Assembly (NCBI GenBank): GCA_031290005.1
Contig: JAITOJ010000079.1
Span: 1-6,486 of the forward strand
Reading direction: 5' to 3'
Origin: Treponema sp.
GTDB taxonomy: Bacteria > Spirochaetota > Spirochaetia > Treponematales > Treponemataceae
Length of the DNA: 6,486 bases
Shown: positions 5,643-6,486 of the stretch, in pieces
Layout: each line of letters starts with the position of its first letter
How positions within the stretch are numbered: the first letter of the stretch is position 1
Notes under the pieces: generated by a model
What the model was told of the DNA's origin: nothing
Databases searched by the model: none
What the model saw: only the letters and a program-made list of their open reading frames with translations
Position numbers and translations under genes: made by a program

Positions 5643-6281
5643 ATGGAAGAACTACGCTCAACAGAGATACTCGACAGAGAGATAGAAGAAGACGCGCGCA
5701 GACAAGCGGAACGGCTTCTATCTGCCTCGGACGACGAGTGCGCCAAAATTTTGGCGGACGTGGGCCCCCGGATAGAGAAAATCCGGGAGGAAAAAAAGGC
5801 GGCTTACGCGGAACAGCTTGGCCGCTTCAACCGCAACGCCGAGGCTGCCCTGCCGCTGGAACAGGTGCGTTTTCTGGTATCTTTCGAGGGCAACGGGGTG
5901 ACCGCCGCCATCAACGATTACCTGACGGCCCTGCCGGAAAAAAAGCGGCTCTCCATCATCGGCAAGATGCTGGAACAGCACAAGGGGGCTTTCGTGGACA
6001 AGAAGATTACCGCGTCCGCTTTTGGCATCCAGGCCGGGACTGCCCAAAAGCTGATTAAAGACTGTCTGGGCATCGACGCCGGAAGCTGCGCGGAAATTTC
6101 CTTTGAAAAAACCGGGGAGCCGCCTGTGGCGGGCATCACCATCCGGGAGGGTATCATGGTGGAAACCGAAGACAAGAGCATCCGGCTCCGAGCCACTCTG
6201 GACGAAAAAATCTTGGAAATTCTGGATAACAATCGGCTTGAGCTTGCCAGTACGCTGTTCGGAAGGAGGCTTCCCGAATGA
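5643..6281 (+). CDS. atpE: V-type ATPase subunit E (peripheral stalk)
   Basis: This 212-residue soluble protein is the larger half of the peripheral stalk, pairing with the G/H-like subunit and attaching to the catalytic head. The N-terminal 65 residues or so are charged and helical (EIEEDARRQAERLL near 13-26, IEKIREEKKAAYAEQ near 44-58). The C-terminal globular part has the family pattern GGITI/VEDKSIR-like (here VAGITIREGIMVETEDKSIRLRATLDEKI, about 162-190) and ends LASTLFG. The middle (residues 70-110) is unlike textbook E subunits, with Pro71 and LPLEQVRFLVSFEGN where a longer coil is usual, so the protein is divergent. GGAG at 5633-5636, 6 nt before the ATG, supports the start. The gene overlaps subunit A by 4 bp. 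It is not the F-type atpE (subunit c). Confidence 0.88.
   Translation: MEELRSTEILDREIEEDARRQAERLLSASDDECAKILADVGPRIEKIREEKKAAYAEQLGRFNRNAEAALPLEQVRFLVSFEGNGVTAAINDYLTALPEKKRLSIIGKMLEQHKGAFVDKKITASAFGIQAGTAQKLIKDCLGIDAGSCAEISFEKTGEPPVAGITIREGIMVETEDKSIRLRATLDEKILEILDNNRLELASTLFGRRLPE
6263..6269 (+). promoter_or_regulatory. Strong ribosome-binding site of subunit A
   Basis: AAGGAGG lies inside the last codons of subunit E, 8 nt before the ATG at 6278. It is the strongest Shine-Dalgarno match in the window and decides the subunit A start, which overlaps the E stop as ATGA. Confidence 0.85.
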
Positions 6282-6486
6282 CACAGGAAACGACAAAAAA
6301 GATTACCGGACGAATCACCCGTATTTCCGGGCCCATCGTGTATGCCGAAGGGCTTGAAAGTTGCGGTCTCTACGACGTGGTGTCCGTGGGGAACGCCGAG
6401 TTAATCGGCGAAATCATCCGGCAGAAGGAAAAGGTGGCCACCATCCAGGTGTACGAAGACGACACGGGGATGCATGTGGGCGAAAA
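6278..6486 (+). CDS. atpA: V-type ATPase catalytic subunit A, N-terminal part (3' truncated by window)
   Basis: Only 69 codons are visible and the frame is open to the right edge. The translation contains ITGRITRISGPIVYAEGLE (near residues 9-27), then YDVVSVGNAELIGEIIR and KVATIQVYEDDTGMHVGE, which is the N-terminal beta-barrel of V/A-type ATPase subunit A, the ATP-hydrolysing subunit of the A3B3 head. The Walker A motif and the non-homologous insert specific to subunit A lie beyond the window. The IQVYEDDTGMHVGE segment is typical of A. Subunit B begins differently and would follow downstream. The ATG at 6278 overlaps the stop of subunit E by 4 bp (ATGA) and is served by AAGGAGG, so translation is probably coupled to E. 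Confidence 0.93.
   Translation, partial: MTQETTKKITGRITRISGPIVYAEGLESCGLYDVVSVGNAELIGEIIRQKEKVATIQVYEDDTGMHVGE

Overview
The window is a stretch of GC-rich bacterial chromosome with every gene on the + strand. It holds the 3' end of gyrA (DNA gyrase subunit A), a repeat-filled intergenic region, secG, and the first seven genes of a V-type (A/V-type) ATPase operon. A bacterial V-type ATPase, the style of the SecG and GyrA proteins and the divergent stalk subunits suggest a spirochaete, most likely a treponeme-like one. That assignment is inferred from remembered family resemblance and no search was run.

Layout. Bases 1-855 encode the GyrA C-terminal beta-pinwheel, starting at the GyrA-box. 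Bases 856-1177 contain no gene. They carry eight tandem copies of a 23-bp unit (865-1048), then about 60 bp with nothing recognisable, then a good sigma70-type promoter (1112-1140) that reads into secG (1178-1576). After a 38-bp gap with no visible terminator or promoter come the ATPase genes: G/H-like peripheral stalk subunit (1615-1923), subunit C (1928-2938), subunit I (2956-4968), subunit K (4989-5285), subunit F (5292-5615), subunit E (5643-6281) and the start of subunit A (6278 to the window edge). The gaps between ATPase genes run from a 4-bp overlap to 27 bp, so this is one operon, and secG may be part of it.

How the genes work together. Subunits I and K form the membrane ion channel and rotor ring. 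Subunit C is the socket joining the ring to the central stalk, and F is part of that stalk. E and the G/H-like subunit pair as the peripheral stalk, and A is the catalytic subunit. B and D are expected just beyond the right edge. SecG is a SecYEG translocon subunit and gyrase controls supercoiling; neither has a known functional tie to the ATPase.

Most of the window is housekeeping. The least ordinary parts are the 23-bp tandem array between gyrA and secG, the non-standard gene order (C before I, F before E), a K subunit lacking the polar residues that bind Na+ in NtpK, an AU-rich hairpin holding the subunit I stop codon just ahead of the K ribosome-binding site, a GC hairpin at the end of subunit C, and a subunit F start with no visible Shine-Dalgarno sequence.
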